A stretch of 64,000 bases of DNA from Streptomyces sp. GKU 895 (GTDB lineage Bacteria > Actinomycetota > Actinomycetes > Streptomycetales > Streptomycetaceae): assembly GCA_002027195.1 (NCBI GenBank), contig MWJO01000027.1, positions 20,636-84,635 of the forward strand, read 5' to 3'. Positions 19,053 through 28,582 of this stretch are shown piece by piece. The notes beneath the pieces are model-generated. The model saw only the letters and a program-made list of their open reading frames with translations, searched no databases and was not told the DNA's origin. Position numbers and translations under genes: made by a program. Position 1 is the first letter of the stretch. Every line of letters starts with the position of its first letter.

Positions 19053-19817
19053 ATGGCGAAGAACGGTCGAAGCGGCGTCGAGGATCCGTCGGCCCTGAAA
19101 CCCTGGCCCAAGCGTCCGGCGCGGCTGGCCCAAGCGGTGGTGGAGTCCCTCACCGACAGCATCGTCTCGGGCGCCGTCCCGTCGGGCTCCACCTTGCCGG
19201 TCGAACCCGAACTGTGCGAGACGTTCGGCGTCAGCCGCATCACGATCCGTGAGGCGGTCAAGTCGCTGGAGGCCAAGGGGCTGGTGCGGGCCCGGCAGGG
19301 TTCCGGCACCACGGTCACCCCGTCCGAGGAGTGGAATCTCCTGGATCCCGTCGTGCTGGCGGCCACCGTCCAGCACGACGACGAACTCGTCGTACTGGAC
19401 CAGCTGGTCGGCGTGCGTGCGGTCCTCGAGGCGCAGATGGCCGCCCAGGCCGCCGAGCTCGCCACCGACGGCGATCTCCGGGAGGTGGAGCGGCTGCTCG
19501 GCCGACTCGACGAGGAGGTGGCCGCTCCTGCCCGGTTCATCGAGACCGATGTGCTCTTCCACGACCGGATCATGCAGGCGTCCCGGAACCGGCTGGGCCG
19601 TTCCATCATCCGGACCGTCCACACCCAGGCCCGCAGCACGTTCCTGTACAACGGCACTCCCGACGGCCACTCGTGCGAGCAGGCGAACGCCGAGCACCGC
19701 CGGATCGTCGAGCGACTCCTGGCCCGTGACCCCGAGGGCGCCGCGCAGGCCATGACGGCCCATATCGAAGCGGCCTGGAGCCGCCGCCGTATCCCGCTCC
19801 CCGGAATCACCGGCTGA
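19053..19817 (+). CDS. GntR-family regulator, FadR/FCD type, likely local repressor
   Basis: A 254-residue regulator: winged helix-turn-helix (~20-90; SIVSGAVPSGSTLPVEPELC, FGVSRITIREAVKSLEAKGL, RQGSGTTV) and FCD domain (~100-235) with metal/ligand-type residues in ETDVLFHDRIMQASRN and EHRRIVERLLARD. It is flanked on both sides by the 31-bp elements at 18971-19001 and 19918-19948, so it is the best candidate to bind them. Effectors of this class are often sugar acids, which would fit the neighbouring enolase-superfamily enzyme; this is inference. A canonical terminator follows. Confidence 0.9.
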   Translation: MAKNGRSGVEDPSALKPWPKRPARLAQAVVESLTDSIVSGAVPSGSTLPVEPELCETFGVSRITIREAVKSLEAKGLVRARQGSGTTVTPSEEWNLLDPVVLAATVQHDDELVVLDQLVGVRAVLEAQMAAQAAELATDGDLREVERLLGRLDEEVAAPARFIETDVLFHDRIMQASRNRLGRSIIRTVHTQARSTFLYNGTPDGHSCEQANAEHRRIVERLLARDPEGAAQAMTAHIEAAWSRRRIPLPGITG

Positions 19818-19845
19818 GAACATCCCGCGCCCTCGCGTACGCCGG

Positions 19846-19887
19846 AAACCCGCCCCCGAGCTGTCAGGCCGGGGGCGGGTTTCTTTT
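19846..19887 (+). terminator. Rho-independent terminator after the GntR gene
   Basis: Perfect 12-bp arms, AAACCCGCCCCC and GGGGGCGGGTTT, with a 13-nt loop, followed by CTTTTT. This is the clearest intrinsic terminator in the window. Confidence 0.9.
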
Positions 19888-19917
19888 TGGTGCGCGGAGC
19901 TATTTCTGCGGCAGATA

Positions 19918-19948
19918 TTGACAGCATACGTATGACGACTAACGTTAC
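19918..19948 (+). promoter_or_regulatory. 31-bp promoter/operator element, copy 2 (facing the beta-helix enzyme)
   Basis: Starts with -35 box TTGACA, contains the perfect 10-bp palindrome CATACGTATG (19925-19934), then GACGACT and a -10-like TAACGT (16-bp spacing). It is 29/31 identical to copy 1 in the opposite orientation. It lies ~100 bp upstream of the chosen start at 20046, and an in-frame ATG at 19932 lies inside the element and is rejected as start. Confidence 0.8.
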
Positions 19949-20045
19949 GTCGCCGTATCGCCTCCGCAATCACCGCAGGGCCGTATTCCCCTCAGCCGGA
20001 GGCTCCCCGCGCGTGCCCTCCTCCCTCACATTCGGAAGGTCTCAG

Positions 20046-23000
20046 ATGCGCCCCACCCGCTCCCGCACCGCGCTGCGTGACCGGCTCAGACCATGTCTGG
20101 CCGCACTCGCGCTCCTCACCGCCTCCGCCGGGGCCGTCGTCGCGCAGGCAGTACCCGCCTCCGCCGCCACCGCCGCGACCCTCCACGTGTCGCCCAACGG
20201 CACCGGTACCGCCTGCTCGACCAGCCAGCCGTGCTCCCTCACCCAGGCCAAGACCAACGTCCGGGCCATGAACAACTCCATGACGGGCGACATCGTCGTG
20301 GAGGTCGCCGACGGCACCTACCGGCTGACGGCCCCCCTCACGTTCACCGCGGCGGACTCCGGCACCGGCGGCAACTCGGTGATCTGGAAGGCCGCGCTGG
20401 GCGCGCATCCGGTCATCACCGGCGCGCAGCGGGCCACGGGCTGGACCGTGCAGGACTCCGCGAAGAACATCTGGAAGGCCAACGTCGGGACCGGGTTCGA
20501 CACCCGGCAGCTGTACGTCGACGGCGTCCTCGCGACCAGGGCCCGCTCCTCGGTCAACCGCGCCGACCTGACCGCGACCACCAGCGGCTACACCTTCACC
20601 AACAGCGCGCTGAACTACCTCAACAGCCTTGCGAAGCCCGGCCGGACCGAGATCCACGGCATCGGCTCCTTCACCGACCGCTACTCCCCGGTGTCCGGCA
20701 TCAGCAACGGCACCATCACCATGGACCAGCCGGCCTGGGACGACAACACCTTCGGCTACGACACCCTGACCCAGCCCTTCCGGGCGGCACCGCTCTACAT
20801 CGAGAACGCCTACGAATTCCTCGACGCGGCCGGCGAGTGGTACCTCGACACGAGCTCCGGCACCCTCTACTACAAGCCGCTGCCGGGGCAGAGCATGAGC
20901 ACCGCGGACGTCGAGGTGCCCAAGCTCGACTCGCTCGTCGATGTCGGGGGAAGCTATGCCTCTCCTGCCACCCACATCACGTTCTCAGGGCTGCAGTTCT
21001 CGGGCACCAGCTGGCTGGACCCCAGCACCCGCGGCTACGCCAGCCAGCAGACCGGCGCGTACCTCACCGGCACCTGGAACCGTCCCTCCGACGCGCTGAC
21101 CTCCTGCCAGAGCGGCTGCCCGCTCTTCGAGGCGACCCGCCCCCACTGGGACCAGATGCCGGCCGCCGTCCAGGTCTCGGCCGCCGACCACATCACCTTC
21201 ACCGGCAACCGGTTCACCCAGCTCGGGCAGGTGGCGCTAGGCATCGGCCAGGACGCCAACGCCCACGCCACCGGGGTCGGCCTCGGGGCCGACACCATCA
21301 CCGCCAGCGGCAACGTCTTCACCCAGGACGCCGGCGGAGGCATAGCCGTCGGCGGGCTCCAGGCGGACGCCCATCATCCCAGTGACAGCCGGATGACCAA
21401 CAAGAACATCACCCTGAACAACAATCTCATCCATGACGTGGCGATCGACTACCGGGACATGTCGGCCATCCTGGCCACCTACGTCAACGGCGCGACCATC
21501 GCGCACAACGAGGTGTACAACCTGCCTTACTCAGGGCTGACCATCGGTTACGGCTGGGGCGTCAACGACCCGGGCGGCAGCCAGGACTACGTGAACCGCG
21601 GCCTGTACGCCTACCAGCCCGTCTACTCGACTCCCACCACCGCCGCGAACAACCACGTCACCGACAACTACATCCACGACATCATGCGGGAGATGAACGA
21701 CGGCGGCTGTCTGTACACCCTGTCGGACTCGCCCGGCAGCACCTTTGAACGCAACTACTGCCACACCAACAACGGCTACTTCGGCTTCTACCACGACGAG
21801 GGATCCCGGCACTTCACGGACACCAACAACGTCTTCCGCAACGTGGGCGAGTGGGCCCACGAGAACGCCAACTCCACCAACAACACCGGTGCCCTGACCG
21901 TCCAGAACAACTGGACGAGCAACTCCTCGACCGACATAACCGACGGTAACCGCGGCAACGTCGTGAGCGGCACGGTGGTCGTCTCCGACGGCACCTGGCC
22001 GTCCGGCGCGCGCACGGTCATGAACAACGCGGGCATCCAGCCCCAGTACCGGCCTCTGACCACGGACCCCGTCACCGCCCCCTACAGCGGCTACTCCTCC
22101 ACCCCCGCCGCCACCGGGCAGAGCGGCGGCAGCTTCACCGTCACCGACGCGGGAGCCGACATCTGGGGTGCCGGCGGCCAGCACGACGACGCCTACGGCA
22201 CCGTCTACCGGTCAGGCGCCGCCGTCAACGGCACCTCGGTGACCGCCCGGGTCGACAATGTCGACAACACCAACGCCTGGGCCAAGGCCGGTGTCGTGCT
22301 GCGCAACAACCTCACCGGCAGCGGCTCCTCACCCGGCTACGCGACCGTGGTGGCGACTCCGTCGAACGGCGTCAGCTTCCAGTGGGACTCCAACGGCGAC
22401 GGCTATCTCGACCAGCTGACCTCCACGGCCGCCTCGGTCAAGGCACCGGTCTGGGTGCGGCTGACCCGTACCGCGACCCAGGTGTCCGGCTACTACTCCA
22501 CCGACGGGTCCACCTTCACCCAGATCGGCTCGGCGGTGACCCTGCCGTCCATGGCCGCCACCCAGGACGCCGGTGTCATCCACACCGCCCACAGCACCAC
22601 AGCCGGCAGCGCGACCTTCAGCAACCTGCGGATCGTCACCTCGCCTTTCAAGGCCTACGGCTCCCTTCCGGCCGCGGTGAGCCAGAGCCAGGGAGTGACC
22701 TCCCTGACCAACGCGGGCATCGACGTCTGGGCCACGGGCACGCAGCACGACGACGAGTACTCCGCCGCCTACCAGCCGGGAGCGGCGGGAACGTCGTCGA
22801 CCGTCACCGTCCATGTGGACAGCCAGGACAACACCAACACCTGGGGCAAGGCCGGCCTGATACTGCGCAACGACATCACCGGCACCGGCGCCTCCACCGG
22901 ATACGTCGTCCTCGTGGCCACGCCGGGCCAGGGCGTCTCCTTGTCGTCGGACTCCAACAGTGACGGCTACCTCGACTCCAACATCACCAACACCGGCGCA

Positions 23001-23204
23001 ACCGCCGTCGCCCCGGTCTGGCTCCGCCTGGTCAGGAACGGCACCTCGGTCACCGGCTCCTACTCCGCCAACGGCACCACCTGGACCACGGTGGGCACCG
23101 CGACGCTGACCGGGGCGAACAGCACCGAGGACGCGGGGGTGTTCTTCACGGCTCACGGCGGAGCACCCGGCACCGCGAAGTTCAGCCAGTTCTCCGTGAA
23201 CTGA
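20046..23204 (+). CDS. Large secreted right-handed beta-helix enzyme, GH141-like, with tandem C-terminal domains
   Basis: 1,052 residues from the ATG at 20046, chosen for GGAAGG upstream and a proper signal peptide (…VPASAAT). Residues ~43-660 form a parallel beta-helix opening with LHVSPNGTG, VEVADGTYRLTAPLTF and LYVDGVLATRARS. This layout resembles GH141 and related pectin/xylan-active beta-helix families, but the activity is not certain. Residues ~695-868 and ~878-1052 are two copies of a beta-sandwich domain (ITDxGADIWG, DNTNAWAKAGVVLRN, YSTDGSTFTQIG), probably carbohydrate-binding. It lies downstream of the GntR-flanking element, so it is probably co-regulated with the enolase-superfamily gene. 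Confidence 0.8.
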   Translation: MRPTRSRTALRDRLRPCLAALALLTASAGAVVAQAVPASAATAATLHVSPNGTGTACSTSQPCSLTQAKTNVRAMNNSMTGDIVVEVADGTYRLTAPLTFTAADSGTGGNSVIWKAALGAHPVITGAQRATGWTVQDSAKNIWKANVGTGFDTRQLYVDGVLATRARSSVNRADLTATTSGYTFTNSALNYLNSLAKPGRTEIHGIGSFTDRYSPVSGISNGTITMDQPAWDDNTFGYDTLTQPFRAAPLYIENAYEFLDAAGEWYLDTSSGTLYYKPLPGQSMSTADVEVPKLDSLVDVGGSYASPATHITFSGLQFSGTSWLDPSTRGYASQQTGAYLTGTWNRPSDALTSCQSGCPLFEATRPHWDQMPAAVQVSAADHITFTGNRFTQLGQVALGIGQDANAHATGVGLGADTITASGNVFTQDAGGGIAVGGLQADAHHPSDSRMTNKNITLNNNLIHDVAIDYRDMSAILATYVNGATIAHNEVYNLPYSGLTIGYGWGVNDPGGSQDYVNRGLYAYQPVYSTPTTAANNHVTDNYIHDIMREMNDGGCLYTLSDSPGSTFERNYCHTNNGYFGFYHDEGSRHFTDTNNVFRNVGEWAHENANSTNNTGALTVQNNWTSNSSTDITDGNRGNVVSGTVVVSDGTWPSGARTVMNNAGIQPQYRPLTTDPVTAPYSGYSSTPAATGQSGGSFTVTDAGADIWGAGGQHDDAYGTVYRSGAAVNGTSVTARVDNVDNTNAWAKAGVVLRNNLTGSGSSPGYATVVATPSNGVSFQWDSNGDGYLDQLTSTAASVKAPVWVRLTRTATQVSGYYSTDGSTFTQIGSAVTLPSMAATQDAGVIHTAHSTTAGSATFSNLRIVTSPFKAYGSLPAAVSQSQGVTSLTNAGIDVWATGTQHDDEYSAAYQPGAAGTSSTVTVHVDSQDNTNTWGKAGLILRNDITGTGASTGYVVLVATPGQGVSLSSDSNSDGYLDSNITNTGATAVAPVWLRLVRNGTSVTGSYSANGTTWTTVGTATLTGANSTEDAGVFFTAHGGAPGTAKFSQFSVN

Positions 23205-23307
23205 CGAAGCCCATCGCTTCCGTCCCACGGCAACCGCACGGACAACGCACCCGGAGCCGCCACATGAACGCTTCCCCGACCGTCCGCCCCAGCAGGAGAG
23301 GGAGACG

Positions 23308-26300
23308 ATGAAGCCCGTCACCTCGATCCGCACACTGTCAGCAGTGCTCGTGACGGCACTCCCCGCCGTGCTGCTGACCTCCCTCGCGACACCGACCCCG
23401 GCCTCGGCCGCGACCCAGGCGACCTACTACGTCGCCCCCGACGGCAGCGACACCAACCCCGGCACGATTTCCGCGCCGTTCAAGACCTTGCAGCACGCCC
23501 GGGACGTCGTGCGCATGGTCAACGACAACATGACCGGAGACATCAACGTCTTTCTCCGCGGCGGCACCTACCCGGTGAGCAGCACCATCGGCTTCACCGC
23601 GGCCGACTCCGGCACCAACGGCCACCACGTCGTGTACTCCGCCTACCAGAACGAGAAGCCGGTCCTGGACGGCGGTGTACAGGTGTCCGGTTGGACCCAG
23701 CACAGCGGAAACATCTGGAAGGCCACGCTCAACCGGGACGACAAGCTCCGCGCGCTCTACGTCAACGGCAAGCGTGCCGAGATGGCCTCGAAGACCATCA
23801 ACACGGCTGGCTGCTACGGGACTTACACCGTGACGGCGGGCCAGGCTCCCTGGGCCTGGGAGTCGGGTTCGCAGTGCGACGGGGCCAAGTACAGCCTCTC
23901 CGACCTGCCGGCCATCGCGTCCAACCAGGACGACGTCGAGATCGTGTCGGCCACGACCTGGACCACGGCCATCGTGGGCGTCCGCCAGATCACCACCAGC
24001 TCGGACGGCGCCAACCGCGTCGCCCTGTTCCAGCAGCCGGGCGCGGCCATCGCCCAGGCACCGCCGTACGGCCCGTTCAGAGCCAGCGGCAGCCACACGT
24101 TCATGAACGCGTACGAATTCCTGGACAAGCCGGGCGAGTTCTACTTCGACAAGACGACACACACGGTCTACTACTACAAGTCCGGCTCCGAGGACATGAC
24201 CACGGCGAAGGCCTTCGCGCCGAACAACGTGTCCACCCTCCTCAAGATCGCCGGAACGTCGACGACCGACCACGCGCGGAACATCACGTTCTCCGGGCTC
24301 ACGGTCGAGCACTCCGACTGGAACCTGGTCAAGGTCGCCGGCTCCGTCTTCCGGCAGGGAACGCAGGGCAACGCCAGCTCCACCGTGTACGCGAAGAAGA
24401 ACTTCCACGCGTACACCTACCGCAACGTCGACCTGCCGCCCGCGGCCGTCCAGATCGAGAACGCCGACGGAATCGCCTGCGGAGCAACACCGTTCAGCAC
24501 ACCGGAGCCGACGGCATCACCCTGGCCAACGACGTGACGGACACGCAGCTGACCGGCAACGTCACCAACGACATCGCCGGGTCCGCCATCACGGTGGGGC
24601 ACCCCCAGCACGTGTACATCGGTGACTACACCTCGACCAACAACGAAAAGTACCCCGTCAGCGTCGAGGGACTCTGCAAGAACATCTCCATCACCGACAA
24701 CTACCTCTACGACAGCGCCGTGTTGTTCCAGGGCTCCAGCCCCGTGTCGGCGTACTTCGTGGACTCGCTGTCCGTGCAGCACAACCGCATCGAGAAGTCC
24801 CCGTGGGCGGGCATCACCCTCGGCTGGGGATGGTGGAACTTCGACGGCTCGACGAACTCCGTCAACCCCGGCAACCCGACCACCACGGCCAGGAACAACA
24901 CCGTCAAGTACAACGAGCTCATCGACACCATGCAGGTGCTGGGCGACTCCGCACCCATCTACACACTGGGCAGCCAGCCGGGAACGGAGATCAGCAACAA
25001 CTACATCAAGGGCGTCCCGGCCGGTCACAAATACGGCCTGCACCCTGATGAAGGCTCTGCCTTGATCAGCTACCACGACAACGTGTTCGACGTCGACCCC
25101 GGCCTGGCGTACACCGTCAACTCCGGCACCTGGGGCCGGCAGCACGACCTGACCATCACCAACAACTACGGCACCGTCAACAAGATCTTCGACAGGAACG
25201 TCCCGAACAGCACGATCCAGGACGTGCGGGGTTACGGGGACAACGTGTGGCCGTCGCAGGCGTACGGCATCGCCCTGAACGCGGGTCTGGAGGAGGCCTA
25301 CAAGAACCTGCTGCCCGCCGCGGTCACGGCGCCGCAGGACTATGCCCTGCCTGCGAGCACGTTCGCCGGCACGGGCGTGATGACCGTCCCGGTGCGCAGC
25401 CCCAAGGACGCGACGAAGACGCTGTGGCTGGCTCCCGCCGGTACGACGACGTTCGCCGTCGGCCCCACCATGACGAAGGCGGCCGGAACCGCGACGGCCA
25501 TCGCCGTCCCGCAGACGGCGGGTGACTACCGGCTCTACGTCGTGGACGCCCAGGGCAACGCGTCCCCGGCCTCGAAGGCGCTGGTGCGGCAGCGCTGGAA
25601 CCACGTCGACGACAAGGCCGCGGGCGTGACCTACTCCGGCACCTGGTCGAACTGGAACGACACGAAGGACATGAACGGGTCCGAGAAGTTCACGAACACC
25701 GCCGGCGACTACGCCGAGTTCTCGTTCACCGGCACGGGCGTGCGCTATCTCAGCATGACGCAGCCCAACATGGGCAAGGTGGACGTCTACATCGACGGCA
25801 CCCTCGCCCAGGCGGGCATCGACGCCTACGCCTCGACGGTGACGAAGCAGGTACCGCTGTTCGAGAAGACGAACCTGGCCGCGGGCCCGCACACGATCAA
25901 GGTGGTGTGCACGGGGACGAAGAACTCCGCCGCCTCCTCCGCCGTCTGCGCGCTGGACGCGTTCGCCCCCCTCCAGTTCCCCGCGAAGAACGCCAACTAC
26001 AAGGTGGTCAACAAGAGCAGCAACAAGGCCGTCGACGTGTCGGGCGGATCGCTGACCGCCGGAGCCAACATCATCCAGTGGACGGACTCCGGAGCCGGGA
26101 ACCAGAACTGGCGCTTCGTCCCGGTGGGTGACGGCAGCTACGAGATCGTCACCCGGAACAGTGCCCTGCTCATGGACGTCAGCGGTGCAACCACCGCGGA
26201 CGGCGCGTCCGTCATCCAGTCGTCCGACACCAACGCCGCGAACCAGCACTGGACACTGACCGCCACCGGGAACGGCTACTACAAGATCAAGAACGTGAAC

Positions 26301-26402
26301 AGCGGCAAGGTGCTCGACGTGTCCTCGGGTGGCACTCAGCTCGTCCAGTCGACGGACACGAACGCCGACAGCCAGCTGTGGAAGGTCGTCAACGTCGACT
26401 GA
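23308..26402 (+). CDS. Secreted right-handed beta-helix enzyme, GH141-like, with C-terminal ricin-type module (frameshifted)
   Basis: Paralogue of the preceding gene: signal peptide (1-33), YYVAPDGSDTNPG opening, FLRGGTYPVSSTIGF, LRALYVNGKRAEMAS, FLDKPGEFYFDKTTHTVYYY, helix to ~residue 640. The frame breaks at ~24477, where GIAC should read GIALRSNTVQHTGADG; one added base restores a 1,031-residue protein. Residues ~764-892 are a galactose-binding-like sandwich (AEFSFTGTGVRYLSMTQPN, VDVYIDGTLAQAG), and ~894-1031 are a ricin-type lectin domain (SNKAVDVSGGS, SGKVLDVSSGG). The activity is unproven. It is 103 bp from the previous gene with a good ribosome-binding site, so co-transcription is likely. 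Confidence 0.8.
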
Positions 26403-26474
26403 TCTCCAGCACCGCGCGTGCGCATCGAGCAGCACCACCTCACCTGTGATGACCCCTACCAAGGGACGGGACTT

Positions 26475-28520
26475 GTGGACATCACCAGAAGACAACTCGG
26501 CCGACTCGCCGCGGTCGGCACCGGGGCTCTCCTGCTGCCGGGCCTGCTGTCAGCGGGCAGAGCGGCGGCGGCCCCACTGTCGGCCGGCAAGTGGGGCGAC
26601 CAGGGCGACGGCACCTACGTCAACCCCATCCTCCCGGGCGACTTCAGCGACTGGGACTGCATCCGGGTCGGCGGCGACTACTACGGCATCACCAGCACGT
26701 TCGGGTACTCGCCCGGCGTGGCCGTCCTGCACTCCAAGGACCTGGTCAACTGGCGCACGCTCGGCGGCGCGGTCGGTGATGTGACCCAGATCGGGCCGGA
26801 GCTGAACTGGGACCGGATGAACCGCTACGGCCGCGGCGTGTGGGCCGGCGCCATCCGTTACCACGCTGGCCGGTACTGGGTGTACTTCAACACCCCCGAC
26901 GAAGGCTTCTTCATGACCTCGGCCGCGTCACCGGAAGGGCCGTGGGACCCGCTGACCGCGGTGTGGCGGACCTCCGGCTGGGACGACCCGTGCCCGTTCT
27001 GGGACGACGACGGACAGGGCTACCTGGTCACCTCGCACTACTCGGACGGGTACAAGATCAACCTGTTCAAGCTGTCCGCGGACGGCAAGGCGCTGGTCGG
27101 CTCGCCCACCGTCATCCACCAGTCGTCGGGCAGCGAGGCCAACAAGCTGTACAAGATCAACGGCCTCTACTACCACCTGTACAGCGAGGTGAAGTCCGAG
27201 GGCCGGGTGCTGATGATGAACCGCAGCTCCAACCTCTACGGCCCCTACGAGACCAAACAGCTCGAACACGTCAACACCTCGGTGGACCGCGAGCCCAACC
27301 AGGGAGGGCTCGTGCAAACCCCGGGCGGCGCCTGGTACTTCGTCACCCATCACGGCCACGGCGACTGGGAGGGGCGCGTGCTGTCCCTGCTGCCCGTGAC
27401 CTGGATCGACGGCTGGCCCATCCTGGGCCAGGTCGGCACGGACGGGATCGGCACCATGGTGTGGACCGGCCAGGTCCCCGCCGGCGGCACGCCCGGCCTA
27501 CCGGTCGACGCGCTTCCCTCCGTGGTGACCAGCGACCTGTTCACCGACACCCGCCTCAAGCCCCAATGGGAGTGGTACTACCAGCCGCGCGCGGGCTATT
27601 GGTCGCTGACCGACCGTCCCGGCTGTCTGCGGCTGAAGGCGTTCGCACCGCTGGCGGGCGACAACCTGACCAAGGTCGGCAACACCCTCACCCAGCGGGT
27701 GCTGCGCACGGCGGGCGGGGGGACGGTGACCGTCCGCCTCGAACTGGCGGGCCTCGCCGACGGCCAGCACGCCGGACTGTGCCACTACGCCGGGTTGGGC
27801 GTCCGCCGCTCCGGGACCACCACCACGATCGCACACAATGCCGGCGGCACCCTCACCAGCGGCCCGGTGATCACGCAGAACGCCGTGTGGCTGCGCACCA
27901 CTTGGGACGTGAACGGGGCCAGCCAGTTCTCCTACAGCCTCGACGGCACCACCTACACCGCCTTCGGCGGCACGTACCAGCTCACCTGGGGCGGGTACCG
28001 TGGCGACCGGATCGGCCTGTACACCTACAACCCCAACAACACCGGCTACGTCGACTTCGACTCCGTGCAGTACACCATCGCGCCCACCAGGGCCTACACA
28101 TGCGTCAGCGTGCGCAGTGGCAAGGTCGCCGACGTCGCCGGCGGGTCGACCGCGGACGGCGCCGGCGTGATCCAGTGGCCCGCGACCGACACCGGCGCGA
28201 CGAACCAGCACTGGACCTTCCAGTCCACTGGGGACGGCTATCACACCATCACCTGCGTCCGCAGCGGCAAGGTCCTCGACGTATCAGGCTCCTCGACCGC
28301 GGACGGCGCGCGGATCGTACAGACGACCGCCGACGGCCGCACCAGCCAGCAATGGCAACTGCGCCCGCTGACCGGGGGCGCGTTCGTCGTGGTCAACCGC
28401 AACAGCGGCAAGGTCCTCGACGTCAGCGCAGGCAGCACGGCCGATGGCGCCGCACTGATCCAGTACTCCGACAGGGGCAGCACCAACCAGCAATGGACCT
28501 TCCGACGCGTCACCGGATAG
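26475..28520 (+). CDS. Secreted GH43 glycosidase (beta-xylosidase/arabinofuranosidase type) with ricin-type module
   Basis: 681 residues from a GTG at 26475 (AAGGGA 8 nt upstream); a Tat signal with TRRQLGRLAAVG fits this start. GH43 five-bladed propeller (~47-340): NPILPGDFSDWDCIRVGGDYY (in pieces NPILPGDFSDWD and VGGDYY) supplies the catalytic base, DPCPFWDDDGQGYLV the central Asp, and YHLYSEV the acid region. Residues ~352-535 are the beta-sandwich usual in GH43_12-like enzymes, and ~539-681 a ricin-type domain with three SGKVxDV repeats. The likely substrate is xylo- or arabino-oligosaccharides released outside the cell. It follows the two beta-helix genes in the same direction and may end their transcription unit. 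Confidence 0.88.
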   Translation: MDITRRQLGRLAAVGTGALLLPGLLSAGRAAAAPLSAGKWGDQGDGTYVNPILPGDFSDWDCIRVGGDYYGITSTFGYSPGVAVLHSKDLVNWRTLGGAVGDVTQIGPELNWDRMNRYGRGVWAGAIRYHAGRYWVYFNTPDEGFFMTSAASPEGPWDPLTAVWRTSGWDDPCPFWDDDGQGYLVTSHYSDGYKINLFKLSADGKALVGSPTVIHQSSGSEANKLYKINGLYYHLYSEVKSEGRVLMMNRSSNLYGPYETKQLEHVNTSVDREPNQGGLVQTPGGAWYFVTHHGHGDWEGRVLSLLPVTWIDGWPILGQVGTDGIGTMVWTGQVPAGGTPGLPVDALPSVVTSDLFTDTRLKPQWEWYYQPRAGYWSLTDRPGCLRLKAFAPLAGDNLTKVGNTLTQRVLRTAGGGTVTVRLELAGLADGQHAGLCHYAGLGVRRSGTTTTIAHNAGGTLTSGPVITQNAVWLRTTWDVNGASQFSYSLDGTTYTAFGGTYQLTWGGYRGDRIGLYTYNPNNTGYVDFDSVQYTIAPTRAYTCVSVRSGKVADVAGGSTADGAGVIQWPATDTGATNQHWTFQSTGDGYHTITCVRSGKVLDVSGSSTADGARIVQTTADGRTSQQWQLRPLTGGAFVVVNRNSGKVLDVSAGSTADGAALIQYSDRGSTNQQWTFRRVTG

Positions 28521-28543
28521 GGACGCGGGACAGCAGGCGGTGA

Positions 28544-28569
28544 GGCCGGAAAGCGGTCGCTTTCCGGCC
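28544..28569. terminator. Bidirectional terminator between GH43 and GH51 genes
   Basis: Perfect 11-bp arms, GGCCGGAAAGC and its complement, with loop GGTC, between two convergent genes. Confidence 0.85.
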
Positions 28570-28582
28570 ACACTCGTCGTCC

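Noticed and set aside
19887..20045. Upstream start (19932) for the beta-helix enzyme
   Set aside because: That ATG lies within the promoter/operator element and would put ~38 residues ahead of a good signal peptide; ATG 20046 has a ribosome-binding site.
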